From Fulvivirga sediminis (lineage in GTDB: Bacteria; Bacteroidota; Bacteroidia; Cytophagales; Cyclobacteriaceae), in assembly GCF_016757215.1 (NCBI RefSeq), contig NZ_JAESIY010000013.1, forward strand, positions 1-64,000: DNA of 64,000 bases, given 5' to 3'. Shown piece by piece: positions 15,839-25,543 of the stretch. The notes beneath the pieces are model-generated. The model was not told the DNA's origin. It worked only from the letters and a program-made list of their open reading frames with translations, and did no database searches. Positions within the stretch are counted from its first letter, which is position 1. Each line of letters opens with the position of its first letter. The position numbers were made by a program, and so were the translations under genes.

Positions 15839-17788
15839 ATGAAACTGTTACTGAAAATTATACCCTTACTTTTTGTTGTTTCTTCCATTCATATTTCTCA
15901 AGCACAAATCTCTGCTTCCAAAGTATTTACAGACCATATGGTACTGCAAAGAAAAGCGGACATTCCTGTTTGGGGCAATGCAAAAGCGGGAACAAAAATC
16001 ACGGTAGAACTCAACCAGCAAAAGCAGTCTGCCTACGCTAATGCTGATGGCCAATGGCAGATAGACCTGCCCGCCTTACCAGCCGGCGGGCCGTATATAT
16101 TGAATATTTATGAAAACGAGTCCACCTCTCCTACTGTAAGCTTTAAAGATGTGCTTATTGGAGACGTGTGGCTGGCTTCAGGCCAATCTAATATGGAATG
16201 GCAGGTACAGCAGGCTATGAATGCCGATGAAGAAATCAAAAATGCTGATTATCCGCAAATTCGCTTTTTGAAAGTAGAGCATGCTAAAGAAATGGAACCG
16301 CAAGCTGAGATAAAAAATGGGAAATGGAAAGCTATAGATCCCGCCAGCGTTAAAGACTTCTCTGCCGTTGCTTATTATTTTAGTAGAAAGATCTATACGG
16401 ATATCAATGTGCCTTTGGGTATTATCCAATCAACTTGGGGCGGCACGCCTGTAGAAGCCTGGACCAGCCGTGAGCAACTGCTCTCTTCTTCGGTCATCAG
16501 AGACCGGGTAACGGCTAATGACACCATCACCACTGATCATATAGAAAAAGATAGCCTTGATCTTATAAAATTCTGGGAGTTAGTTTACAACCCCCATAAC
16601 GGCACCGAGAAGAGCATTCCTAAAAGAAATTATAATGATTCTGACTGGCCTACAGTAGCCATGCCTATCACTATTAAAAACTGGGATGTACCACCTTATG
16701 AAGGAATGGTTTGGTTGAGAAAGAACATAGACCTGCCTAAATCCATGACCGAGAAAGACCTCACTATCAACCTGGGGCACCCTGAACTCAACTACTCCTT
16801 GTATTTTAATGGCACTGAAATTTGCAAAAACGTATGGAATGCTGAGCCGAAACACTCTTATACCATTCCTGAAAAAGCGGTAAGAAAAGGAAAAAACACT
16901 ATAGCTGTACGCATAGCTTATTTATGGGGTGGCGGTGGCTTCAACCCTCCTGCTGAGGAAATGTACATCACTGATAACAAATCTAACATAAGCCTTAACG
17001 GCGAATGGAAATACAAAAAGGATTTGGAGCCTACTATTCCCACTATCATGAACTACCACCGCTATTCTTCATACTTATATAATGGCATGATTAACCCGGT
17101 TATTCCTTATGCCATAAAAGGGTTTATCTGGTATCAGGGGGAGGATAATGTAAAAGAGGCCACAGATTATGACAAGCTTTTTCCTTTGCTTATCAACGAT
17201 TGGCGCATAAGGTGGCAACAAGGCTATTTACCTTTCATCTATGTGCAGCTGGCTAACTACATGAACCGTAAGCAAGAGCCATCAGAAAGTGACTGGGCGG
17301 TGCTTAGAGAAGCTCAGACCAAAACCTTAACACAGCCAAACACAGGAATGGCTTGTATTATTGATATTGGAGAGGCGGAAACCATCCACCCGCTCAACAA
17401 GCAGGAAGTAGGCAGAAGGTTGGCGCTACTGGCCGAAAACATGGTGTATGGTAAGCAGGTACAAGCTTATGGGCCCATGTTCAAAAACTACTCTCTTGAA
17501 GAGGGAAAAGTGATCATTGAATTCACAGAAACCGCTGACGGCCTGTCCATTAGTAAAAATTCCGATAAGCTAAAGGGATTTGCCATAGCAGGAAAAGATC
17601 GGCAGTGGCACTGGGCTGAAGCTGAGATCAAAGAAAATCAGGTGATTGTGTATTCACCTCAGGTAAGCGAGCCGAAAGCAGTGAGATATAACTGGGCAGA
17701 TAACCCGGAAGGAAACCTTATCAACTCCAGCGGCTTGCCAACAGTTCCTTTTAGAACTGATAACTGGCCTACTGTAAATCAAAAATAG
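15839..17788 (+). CDS. Sialate O-acetylesterase-like secreted esterase
   Basis: 649 residues from the ATG at 15839, which gives a clean signal peptide (KLLLKIIPLLFVVSS ... ISQA); an upstream ATG at 15785 would put 18 polar residues before it. The SGNH-type SASA domain shows FTDHMVLQR at the N-terminus and the nucleophile Ser in WLASGQSNMEW; a galactose-binding-like insertion follows (NIDLPKSMTEKDLTINLG region), then the second half of the hydrolase with GFIWYQGEDN and the C-terminal His motif ETIHPLNK. Members remove acetyl groups from sialic acids or from xylan. Next to a xylanase locus a xylan acetylesterase role is plausible but not proven. Confidence 0.85.
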   Translation: MKLLLKIIPLLFVVSSIHISQAQISASKVFTDHMVLQRKADIPVWGNAKAGTKITVELNQQKQSAYANADGQWQIDLPALPAGGPYILNIYENESTSPTVSFKDVLIGDVWLASGQSNMEWQVQQAMNADEEIKNADYPQIRFLKVEHAKEMEPQAEIKNGKWKAIDPASVKDFSAVAYYFSRKIYTDINVPLGIIQSTWGGTPVEAWTSREQLLSSSVIRDRVTANDTITTDHIEKDSLDLIKFWELVYNPHNGTEKSIPKRNYNDSDWPTVAMPITIKNWDVPPYEGMVWLRKNIDLPKSMTEKDLTINLGHPELNYSLYFNGTEICKNVWNAEPKHSYTIPEKAVRKGKNTIAVRIAYLWGGGGFNPPAEEMYITDNKSNISLNGEWKYKKDLEPTIPTIMNYHRYSSYLYNGMINPVIPYAIKGFIWYQGEDNVKEATDYDKLFPLLINDWRIRWQQGYLPFIYVQLANYMNRKQEPSESDWAVLREAQTKTLTQPNTGMACIIDIGEAETIHPLNKQEVGRRLALLAENMVYGKQVQAYGPMFKNYSLEEGKVIIEFTETADGLSISKNSDKLKGFAIAGKDRQWHWAEAEIKENQVIVYSPQVSEPKAVRYNWADNPEGNLINSSGLPTVPFRTDNWPTVNQK

Positions 17789-17805
17789 GCCTTTTTATAA
17801 ATGAG

Positions 17806-17852
17806 AAGCGGTATCTTTTTCTATGCTAAACCAGAAAAGATACCGCTTTTTT
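17806..17852. terminator. Bidirectional terminator
   Basis: AAGCGGTATCTTTT (17806-17819) pairs with AAAAGATACCGCTT (17835-17848), a 14-bp perfect stem with T-runs on both strands. It lies between the convergent esterase and DUF3857 genes and can serve both. Confidence 0.85.
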
Positions 17853-17877
17853 ATTTTCACACACCTTCACAACCAAG

Positions 17878-19887
17878 CTACTTCACTCCTACCAGCTGAG
17901 CCTGTTTTTCAAAAGCAATCTGCTGATTAAAGCGCTTCACTATTTCATCATAATACTCCTTCACTTTAGGGTACTCCTCGGGTTGGTATATAGATTTTTT
18001 AAACATATAACTGGCATTGACCTTCACTACCTCACCTTCATTTACATAATTTACATCTATATAAACTAATTCATTATTTAATTTATAATTTTCCGGAAGT
18101 GCCATCACGGCATACCCTTCAGGCACTCCTATAAGTGCTTCATACTTCCTTAAACTGGCATAAACCATGTCTATAGGGTAAGTTCTATTTTTCTGATGCA
18201 ATTGATTTTCCTGAATAGGAAACTTCAGAAACGGGCTCAATATTATTTTAGCATTAATAGCTCCAAGCTCTGATGTTGCATTAAAGGATATTCCATAAGG
18301 TTTATCATTCTTACCATAATTAAAAGAAGCCATTGATTTTACACTTTTAAAGCCGTCTTTCAAGAATGCATTCGTTAGCTTTTCTTCGTTATCTTCATAG
18401 TTATATTTATACTCAAAGGCCTCATAGTCTGTAGTCTGAACCGTGACAAAATAATTTGCCTCTAGCTCATTGAGATTCAGGTCTGTATTGAGCCTAACCG
18501 TTAAATAACTAGGCATATCATTTTCAAGGTTTACCCATGCAGGCATTTCTTTAAGCACCAGTCCTCTGCCATTAATACACCATATAGGCAACCTATGGAA
18601 AGGCACAAAATTCTGAACCGCGTCGGCTAAGAAAGATTTACCGTCAGCATATACCATCACCACCACGTAGTTGAAAAAATGATCAAAAGGATAATCAGCA
18701 GAAATTTTACCATGACTACGGGTGCTTAATATTACCGGATAAGCCTCTAAACCAGCCTCTTCCAATAGTGACAGCAGAAATAAATTGATCTCACCAGAAG
18801 AACCCAGCCTTTTATCTACCAAGTCCTTAGCACTTTGGTGTGCATATTTGGTGAAGATTTTATTAAACGTAAATTGATTTCTTACGAACTCAATTAATGT
18901 AGCCGCCTTCGCTGTTTCACCCAGCCCACCCAGGCTCATTTCTTCGAGCAACTTTTTTGCTTGCTTTTGGCTACTCTTTATGTATTTTCCGAAATGCTCA
19001 TTTTTATAAAGGCCTTCACTAAGCTCAGGCCAGGTGGTCATAATTTCGCGCTCCCCTCCCTGCGGACTATGAAATTTTGCCAGCTGAAAATCAATTTTCA
19101 TAATGTAATCATCCATAGACGTGATGAAGCCTTCATTTTTAAAAGCAGGAACATCTTCCATAGCATAGGTATGTACGTAGTCAAAGAATTCAAAACCACT
19201 GCCAATATTTTGTCCGTATGACTTAGACACGCTTCCATACTTCCTTTTGATCTTACTTACTTCAGAGTGATGATAATCGAAATTTCTTATACCTTGTGCT
19301 ATGTAGATATATTCGTAAAAAGGCACCATTTTCGCAGTATAGCAGCTATATACAGTAGGAATCACATCTTGAAACTGCCAATCTGGTAAGTTAAAATGAA
19401 AAGGTGTTTCAAGCTCATATTGATACTCTATCACCGTTCCTACTTTCACATCTGGAAAGGCAAATTTCTTCACATTCCACCTCTCATTTATCTTTTCTTC
19501 GTAGATGCTTTTAGGGTTTAAGCTCTTCTTTACTATTTCGCCATTTTCCTTATTATAAGTATAAGCTTCAATATTTCTAACTATCTCTGTTTTACCATAC
19601 CCATCTTTATAAAATGGAATTCTTACAGTAGCATAATCTACCCCCGAACTCTTCAATACCTTGATTCTTTTAGAGCGAACAAACTTGATATTATAGGTTT
19701 CATCAAGAAATTCAGAAACACCTATATCAAACAAAATCACTGCTTCCGCATTAGGATCTTTATCATAAATGCTCATATCCATTTCCGGATCACCAACTTC
19801 TGTAAATTCTCTTGAAAACGTATGTTCCTGAGCCCACAAGCAAGCTGGAAGCAGAGCAGTTAAAAAAATCACAAATAATATTCTCAT
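17878..19887 (-). CDS. DUF3857 protein with degenerate transglutaminase domain
   Basis: 669 residues, signal peptide ending LWAQ. N-terminal DUF3857 beta domain (about 55-210), then a transglutaminase-like core (about 300-420) and a C-terminal DUF2569/3858-like beta domain. In the core the usual catalytic Cys position reads RLGSSGEINL (Ser/Gly instead of Cys) and the His position reads FFNYVVVM, so the catalytic pair is missing and the domain is probably only structural. It overlaps the preceding DUF3857 gene by one base (TAATG), so the two are one transcript. Periplasmic or outer-membrane-associated; exact role unknown. Confidence 0.8.
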   Translation of the reverse strand: MRILFVIFLTALLPACLWAQEHTFSREFTEVGDPEMDMSIYDKDPNAEAVILFDIGVSEFLDETYNIKFVRSKRIKVLKSSGVDYATVRIPFYKDGYGKTEIVRNIEAYTYNKENGEIVKKSLNPKSIYEEKINERWNVKKFAFPDVKVGTVIEYQYELETPFHFNLPDWQFQDVIPTVYSCYTAKMVPFYEYIYIAQGIRNFDYHHSEVSKIKRKYGSVSKSYGQNIGSGFEFFDYVHTYAMEDVPAFKNEGFITSMDDYIMKIDFQLAKFHSPQGGEREIMTTWPELSEGLYKNEHFGKYIKSSQKQAKKLLEEMSLGGLGETAKAATLIEFVRNQFTFNKIFTKYAHQSAKDLVDKRLGSSGEINLFLLSLLEEAGLEAYPVILSTRSHGKISADYPFDHFFNYVVVMVYADGKSFLADAVQNFVPFHRLPIWCINGRGLVLKEMPAWVNLENDMPSYLTVRLNTDLNLNELEANYFVTVQTTDYEAFEYKYNYEDNEEKLTNAFLKDGFKSVKSMASFNYGKNDKPYGISFNATSELGAINAKIILSPFLKFPIQENQLHQKNRTYPIDMVYASLRKYEALIGVPEGYAVMALPENYKLNNELVYIDVNYVNEGEVVKVNASYMFKKSIYQPEEYPKVKEYYDEIVKRFNQQIAFEKQAQLVGVK

Positions 19888-21725
19888 TACAGTGCAGTTA
19901 AAATAGTGGATGAGCCCTTTTTAAAGGTCTTAATGGTATGTATAAAATGGTAAAATTCTTTGTATTCAGACAATGGATAATTGGCCATATATAACTCGAA
20001 CCTCCTCACATAAATCACCTTATTATCTTCATGAAAGCACGATAACTCAAACCTCCCAAACTTGGATTCCACCTCAAAGCTTGCTGGCAACGCCAAAGAA
20101 TATTTTTTCAGATCATCGATCTCATAAATAATTGAATCAACATTATTAATGGGGTAATTAATTCTTAAAGGCGACTTTCTTTCTCCCGGCTCTTCCAGAT
20201 TCATATTTAAAACCTGAGGGCTAAGGACTTTCATACCTGCCACATGATGAAACTGATCACGCACCTTAAAATCCAGATTTACAGGCAGATGATCACTATC
20301 TCTGCCTACAGAATCAAAATGCCATTCCATCAGCTCTGATTTAGGAATATCCAGATACTGACTAAAATAGTCGTGCAGATCACCGCTATTATAATTTTCT
20401 TTCATGTAAAGGTAATCTTCAAATAAAGGTCCTTTTAATGCTCTCTTCAGATGTAGTTTTCCGTTACCTTGTGAATTTATCGTATAATGATACTTATCCA
20501 CGGTGAGGCAGTCCTCCCTCTTTAAGGCTGGAGTTTTCACAAACTGGCTATTAACCCCATTCACCATAAACGCATGGCGGTTCTGTGTAAAAGTACCCAA
20601 ATAGTTAAAAGCATTAATTTTAGAGGTATTTTCCAACCAAATGGTATCTCCCTCCAAAGGCACCATTAAAATAACATGGTTAAACTGCTGACTGGGAAAG
20701 TCCTGATTTACCCTGCGCTGATTTTCTCCTGCTGCAACCAAAGTATAATATGAGGGTATGTTTACATAAGACAGCATGGCCTTCATATAATTAGTAAGAG
20801 CCTTACAGTCACCATACTTATTTTCGCAAACATAGGTAGCCGAATAAGGCTTCATACCTCCAAAATCTATGTCCACATTAATATATCGAGTATTATCTTG
20901 CAGGTAGTGATATAACGTTCTCACTACCTCCCTTTTATCCTCCACCTCTGCCACGAGCTGATCTATGGTATTTTTTTCAATGGAAGTCAATTCATCAAGC
21001 CCCACATTTAACTGATCTATCCATTGCCCAAAGTCACTCCAGCTTCTTAAGGCGCCCTTCACTCCATAATCAAACTGGGCAGGCACCACCGCTACCACAG
21101 GAATAAGTTCCTCTACAGGAGAACCAAAACTCTCTCGCCCCTCTATTCCTGGCAGGTCTTCTATTTTCCAATAGTCTACACGCTCATCTTCAGCAATACT
21201 AAATTCATGCTTAAGCCTATCATCATAATCCATATAAACCTCATAATCAACAGGATGACGAATAGCAAGCATAGCACTTTCTACTGACAAATTAGGCTTT
21301 ACATAGGGAGACCAGTAGGCTACATACATATAATCCTTTTCCGAGTACTCATAACTATACTTGATCCTGTAAGGGAATTCATGCCATATCAGATCAAACT
21401 CCATGACCATATCATCGGCATGAAAGGCATCAGAAGAAAAATTATTATGAATAATAAGATCTTTGTTCTTTAATTTTCGAATAGTATTTCCATACAAATC
21501 CTGAATCTCAGCAGTGAGCAATTTGGTATTTCCTTTTACATAAGGTATGCTTATTTTGCCTTCATGGGCGTAGTGACTATTATTTATCTGATATAGACAA
21601 CTCTCACGCACCTCTAATGTACTATTACGCTTTACATAAACTTCGGTATTACGCTGTACCAATACCGCTTGCCCTTCGCTATTGCACCAGCAAAAAATTA
21701 AAACTAATGCTATAATAATTTTCAT
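19887..21725 (-). CDS. DUF3857 protein with intact transglutaminase-like domain
   Basis: 612 residues with an N-terminal signal peptide. DUF3857 domain (about 30-220) followed by a transglutaminase-like core with Cys in NKYGDCKALTNYM, His in QQFNHVILMVP and Glu in TIWLENTSK, the complete expected triad, in contrast to its partner. The C-terminal part is beta-rich. First gene of a two-gene operon. Families with this layout occur in most Bacteroidota, exported to the periplasm, but their substrates are unknown; a peptidase or protein cross-linking reaction is possible from the fold. Confidence 0.82.
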   Translation of the reverse strand: MKIIIALVLIFCWCNSEGQAVLVQRNTEVYVKRNSTLEVRESCLYQINNSHYAHEGKISIPYVKGNTKLLTAEIQDLYGNTIRKLKNKDLIIHNNFSSDAFHADDMVMEFDLIWHEFPYRIKYSYEYSEKDYMYVAYWSPYVKPNLSVESAMLAIRHPVDYEVYMDYDDRLKHEFSIAEDERVDYWKIEDLPGIEGRESFGSPVEELIPVVAVVPAQFDYGVKGALRSWSDFGQWIDQLNVGLDELTSIEKNTIDQLVAEVEDKREVVRTLYHYLQDNTRYINVDIDFGGMKPYSATYVCENKYGDCKALTNYMKAMLSYVNIPSYYTLVAAGENQRRVNQDFPSQQFNHVILMVPLEGDTIWLENTSKINAFNYLGTFTQNRHAFMVNGVNSQFVKTPALKREDCLTVDKYHYTINSQGNGKLHLKRALKGPLFEDYLYMKENYNSGDLHDYFSQYLDIPKSELMEWHFDSVGRDSDHLPVNLDFKVRDQFHHVAGMKVLSPQVLNMNLEEPGERKSPLRINYPINNVDSIIYEIDDLKKYSLALPASFEVESKFGRFELSCFHEDNKVIYVRRFELYMANYPLSEYKEFYHFIHTIKTFKKGSSTILTAL

Positions 21726-21760
21726 AAAACCAAACTAAAAATACCACAATGCTAATTATC

Positions 21761-21800
21761 AAATATTAATAATTATATCAACAAAAATATTAATAATCAT
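21761..21800. repeat. Short AT-rich direct repeat upstream of the DUF3857 operon
   Basis: AAATATTAATAATTAT (21761-21776) and AAATATTAATAATCAT (21785-21800) differ at one base and are spaced 24 bases apart. They lie 36-75 bases upstream of the operon start codon, where a regulator could bind. An accidental AT-rich repeat is possible. Confidence 0.35.
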
Positions 21801-21995
21801 TAAAGCGTCATTATTAAGCTCCTGAAGCAATCTTTTAACAAACCGTTAACCCGGCTTCTTTGGCTACCATAAAAGGCGTGATTAATTTCGGCACCAAGTA
21901 CCACGTGGATAGATCAATCTCAAACCCGAATGTTTACGGCTACTCAGGAAAAGGCCTATTCTAAGTAGACAAAACATTTAATTAAACTAAACCAA

Positions 21996-23306
21996 ATGAA
22001 AACACTGAAACGTACATCGTTATTCGGCAAGGCCATTATTGCCTTATATTTTACCTTATTTATGAGCTGTAAAGATCATATCATAGAAGAAATGACAGAT
22101 GAAAAAGCTGCCGCAGAACAAGCTGCAGCCAGCAACACACAAGCCAGAACTTCAGCTGATGCCCTGGTAAAAAGATGGGCTCCCATTCATTATATGGATG
22201 TAGACGTGACCGGTACCTATGCCGAAAATGGCACGTCTGACTACATCACAGCCATTAATTATGATGGCGACTGGAATGCCGAAAACAACTGGGATAACTT
22301 ATCTACCTACAGCAATGACCTTTATGCACATGTGTATTATTCAGTAGTAGAAACCTCCACCCACTGGTATATCATTTATGCTTTTTTCCACCCCAGAGAT
22401 TGGACTGACATTGCCTTGCTCTATTACTTAGACCAGCATGAAAATGACTTAGAAGGAGTGCTTATGATGATAGAAAAGGACGGCAGCACTTACGGAGCCT
22501 TACGCGGAGCTGTTACGGTAAGCCATTCTGATTTCTTTTCTTTCACACCTTCCGGCAGCCCATTAACTAACGGGCATGAAAGTATAGATGGCTCCTTGCT
22601 GCTTGCTAGCTATAATGGAGAGATGCACCCCGTTACAGCTCAGGAAGCTAAAGGCCACGGGCTAAAAGCATGGCCTCAATACGATATCAATGGTGATGGT
22701 ATTATTTATTATCCTTCTATGAATGATTTAGCCGAAAAACCTGCCGATGAATATGATAACCATGTAGAGTATAAGCTAGTCAATATATTTGAACCTAATG
22801 GCCTTTGGGCTCAGCGCAATAATACGGCCTTATTTTACAATTCTGGAGGAGGGTTTAAAGGCAACAACTTTAAAGATGGTGGAGCCAATGCGCCCTGGGC
22901 CTGGAATGATGGTAACGATGGCATTATTGAAGGAGGAGAAATGGCCACTGATCCAGCTAAGCTCTTTGACAACTACTTTGATGGCATTAACAACATTTCT
23001 CACTTATACATCAGTAACTTTTATAACCCTAATGGCGGTGGAGTAGCCACCCTATATGAAAACTGTAACTACAATGGCTATGCTGTAAGTTTGCCTGTAG
23101 GTGATTATACCCTGAGCGAACTAGAAAGTAGAGGCATCTCTAATGACGATGTATCTTCGTTAAGGGTAGAAAGTGGGTATAAAGCCATTTTATATTGGGA
23201 TAACAACTTCTCTGGAAGCTCTTTAACCAAAACCACTAATGACGGATGCCTGGGCAACCAAGGATGGAATGACGAACTGAGCTCTATAAGAGTAATGCGC
23301 AATTAA
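21996..23306 (+). CDS. Lipoprotein with Vps62-like domain and C-terminal beta/gamma-crystallin domain
   Basis: 436 residues. Lipoprotein signal with lipobox-like FMSC. Residues about 50-340 contain RWAPIHYMD, YAFFHPRDW and HENDLEGVLMMIEKDG, a pattern I associate with Vps62-related and NPP1-like secreted proteins. The last 90 residues have two Greek-key crystallin motifs: ATLYENCNYNGYAVSLPVG and AILYWDNNFSGSSLTKT, with the conserved Y.....G and the second-motif Ser typical of Ca2+-binding microbial crystallins. Probably a surface lipoprotein. The N-terminal domain assignment is weaker than the crystallin one. Confidence 0.65.
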   Translation: MKTLKRTSLFGKAIIALYFTLFMSCKDHIIEEMTDEKAAAEQAAASNTQARTSADALVKRWAPIHYMDVDVTGTYAENGTSDYITAINYDGDWNAENNWDNLSTYSNDLYAHVYYSVVETSTHWYIIYAFFHPRDWTDIALLYYLDQHENDLEGVLMMIEKDGSTYGALRGAVTVSHSDFFSFTPSGSPLTNGHESIDGSLLLASYNGEMHPVTAQEAKGHGLKAWPQYDINGDGIIYYPSMNDLAEKPADEYDNHVEYKLVNIFEPNGLWAQRNNTALFYNSGGGFKGNNFKDGGANAPWAWNDGNDGIIEGGEMATDPAKLFDNYFDGINNISHLYISNFYNPNGGGVATLYENCNYNGYAVSLPVGDYTLSELESRGISNDDVSSLRVESGYKAILYWDNNFSGSSLTKTTNDGCLGNQGWNDELSSIRVMRN

Positions 23307-23330
23307 ATTTTTCAATTAATAAAAAAGTAT

Positions 23331-23391
23331 GGAGTTTCATAAAACTTACCTTTACAAAAGATGTAGAAAAGTTTTATGAAACTCCCTTATT
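23331..23391 (+). terminator. Rho-independent terminator
   Basis: GGAGTTTCATAAAACTT (23331-23347) pairs perfectly with AAGTTTTATGAAACTCC (23369-23385), a 17-bp stem with a 21-base loop, then CTTATTTT. It ends the crystallin-lipoprotein transcript. The first in-frame ATG of the next gene (23376) is inside this stem and is therefore an unlikely start. Confidence 0.8.
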
Positions 23392-23396
23392 TTAAC

Positions 23397-24647
23397 ATGA
23401 ACAGATCAAATGTATTCACACTCATTTTTATAGCAATAGCTGGATGCCTTTGCATTTATTGCTCTTCTCCCAAAAAGGAACTATCGAATGCAAAACTATT
23501 AAGAAGCCCTTATTTGCAATGTGCCTTTAAAGATAGCCTTACCATACTATGGAGAACAGACAGTGGGGAAGTTTGCCATGTAGAATACAGATCTTCAAAG
23601 CAAGAACAGTGGAAAAAAACCACCGGTACCACCCGCACTACAAACACTGAAGTAATTGAAAATGAAGTAGTAATACACGGACTCGTACCTAATAAGAAAT
23701 ATGAATATAAAATTTTCACGAACCAAAAGGAGCTACTGCAAAATGAAAGCTTATGGTTCCGCTCTCCTTTAACCAAAAAAGATACAGCTTTCACCTTTTT
23801 TGCAGTGGGCGATATAGGTGAACCTGTAGATAAAGGTGGCACGCCCGATGTGCTGGCTAAAGCCTTGGAGCCTCATGTGGATTCATTAGATTTTGGCCTG
23901 TTATTAGGCGATATCGTTTATCCTGACGGCTCCAGCCAACGTTATGACAAAAACCTTTTTCAATATTTCACTAAAGTGTTTCCTTACGTGCCTACTTACG
24001 CCTTGCTGGGCAACCACGATTGGCAGCTACCTGATGACTTCACTAAAGAATGGAAACTCCCTCACAACGAGCATTATTACAGCTTTGAATATGGAAAAAC
24101 CCATTTCATAGGCCTCGATTCTAAGGTTGGAGACTTTTATGATTATGAAAAACAAGTAGAATGGCTTAAAAATGATTTAAAAAACCGAGCGAAAGACACC
24201 GAATGGACCATTGTTTTTCTACATCACAACGGCAAATCGTGCACTTATAAAAAAGATTATGATCATGTGGTAGCTCTATATCCCGTTTTTGAAGAAGCAA
24301 AGGTAGACCTGGTCTTGAACGGCCATGCCCATACCTACGAACGCCTTAACCCTATGAACAGCCAAGGCGACCCCATACAGGAATATATTGGCAAAACAGA
24401 AGCTTATCATAACCCGAAGGGTTTTATAAGCATTACTGTGGGTAGCGGAGGCAAACTAAGAGGCATAGGCTCTGACCCTAAACCCTTTACACCAGATCCC
24501 GAGCACTGCCGACACCCGAATCTGGTAGCTAAAGCCAATCATCTATGGGCTTATCTACAGCTGAGCATAGAAGGCCGCACTTTAAAGGCTAAGGCCATTG
24601 GCTCCGAAAAAGGTGATATTGTAGATGAGTTTACTATTGAAAAATAA
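23397..24647 (+). CDS. Purple-acid-phosphatase-like metallophosphoesterase, lipoprotein
   Basis: 416 residues from the ATG at 23397, chosen because it leaves the terminator stem and gives a canonical lipobox IAGC at residue 17. An N-terminal fibronectin-like domain (about 35-120) precedes the calcineurin-like core with the metal-binding blocks GDIG, GDIVYPDG, GNHDW, FLHHN and NGHAHTYERLN. This order and the beta-sandwich domain fit purple acid phosphatases, which hydrolyse phosphomonoesters at an Fe/Zn or Fe/Mn centre. It should act outside the cytoplasm, probably for phosphate scavenging. Confidence 0.88.
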   Translation: MNRSNVFTLIFIAIAGCLCIYCSSPKKELSNAKLLRSPYLQCAFKDSLTILWRTDSGEVCHVEYRSSKQEQWKKTTGTTRTTNTEVIENEVVIHGLVPNKKYEYKIFTNQKELLQNESLWFRSPLTKKDTAFTFFAVGDIGEPVDKGGTPDVLAKALEPHVDSLDFGLLLGDIVYPDGSSQRYDKNLFQYFTKVFPYVPTYALLGNHDWQLPDDFTKEWKLPHNEHYYSFEYGKTHFIGLDSKVGDFYDYEKQVEWLKNDLKNRAKDTEWTIVFLHHNGKSCTYKKDYDHVVALYPVFEEAKVDLVLNGHAHTYERLNPMNSQGDPIQEYIGKTEAYHNPKGFISITVGSGGKLRGIGSDPKPFTPDPEHCRHPNLVAKANHLWAYLQLSIEGRTLKAKAIGSEKGDIVDEFTIEK

Positions 24648-24720
24648 GGCTTTTAAAATAATGTAATTGGATAATGACATCAGACCGTTTAATTTGGCAT
24701 ACTAAAAGAATAAACCCTCT

Positions 24721-25068
24721 ATGCAAACGGCGATTTTCACGTTACTAGGCACCATTTTAGGTGGTCTGATATCCTATTTCCTGCAAAGGCAAAAGTTCTC
24801 TCATGACTTAAAGATAAGGCGCGAAGCGGATAAGACCGATTTTATGGCCGAAACCACCGCCCGACATTTCCTAAGCCACAAATCATACACAGATCGTTCA
24901 TTTGATACTTTAAAAAAACGATTAGGTGGTTTTGATGACGACGAGCTGAGAAAAATCCTGGTTCGTGCCGGAGCCATAAGAGACATACGCCATGACGGCA
25001 CAGAATGGTGGCGCCTACTCTCCAGAATGGATGAGTATATAGAGAAAAAGAAGGCAGAAAAGGAATAG
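24721..25068 (+). CDS. Small membrane-anchored protein, unknown
   Basis: 115 residues. One hydrophobic N-terminal helix (IFTLLGTILGGLISYFL) followed by a basic, highly charged cytoplasmic part (KIRREADK ... RLGGFDDDELRKILVRAG). The region DDDELRKILVRAGAIR followed by WWRLLSRMDEY resembles a winged-helix-like fold, but I do not recognise the family. It starts 73 bases after the phosphatase gene and is followed 7 bases later by the DinB gene, so it may be cotranscribed with the latter. Confidence 0.55.
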   Translation: MQTAIFTLLGTILGGLISYFLQRQKFSHDLKIRREADKTDFMAETTARHFLSHKSYTDRSFDTLKKRLGGFDDDELRKILVRAGAIRDIRHDGTEWWRLLSRMDEYIEKKKAEKE

Positions 25069-25075
25069 AAATAAA

Positions 25076-25543
25076 ATGAACCCTACCGAACTCATAGTTC
25101 TTAATCTCACTGAGATAAGAAGAAAAAGCATACAGATATGGAAGAGTCTTCCTGACAGTTATTATAACTGGCGACCTGACGTAAATGCGATGAGTGCTAT
25201 TGAAATGATCAGACACGTTTTAGAAGCAGATTATGGATGGAATATTATCATCAATCAAGGAGATATGACCAACTACAAAACTCCATGGGAAAACAGGCCA
25301 TTTATTAGTGTGGAGGATGAAGTTAAATTTGCAGAACCTTATAGAGAAAATTTATTAAATAGTGTTCGTAAATTTTCAGAAACCGAATTAAATGAATCTC
25401 AAATTATTCACCCGGGAAATGGTGAAAATAAAATACTCGGAAAATACTTATTGCGAATTGGTTATCACGAATCTGTACACGCAGGACAGTTTTTATCCTA
25501 TTTAAGAGCCATGAACATCAACCGGCCACCAATATGGGACTAG
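25076..25543 (+). CDS. DinB-family protein
   Basis: 155 residues, the normal length of the DinB/YfiT four-helix metalloproteins. The three-His metal site is recognisable: His in MIRHVLEADYGW and the two His of YHESVHAGQFLSYLR near the C-terminus. Members are thiol transferases or of unknown activity. The C-terminal NRPPIWD fits the family. No regulatory partner is visible. The last 26 bases overlap the 3' end of the C39 remnant on the other strand. Confidence 0.8.
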   Translation: MNPTELIVLNLTEIRRKSIQIWKSLPDSYYNWRPDVNAMSAIEMIRHVLEADYGWNIIINQGDMTNYKTPWENRPFISVEDEVKFAEPYRENLLNSVRKFSETELNESQIIHPGNGENKILGKYLLRIGYHESVHAGQFLSYLRAMNINRPPIWD

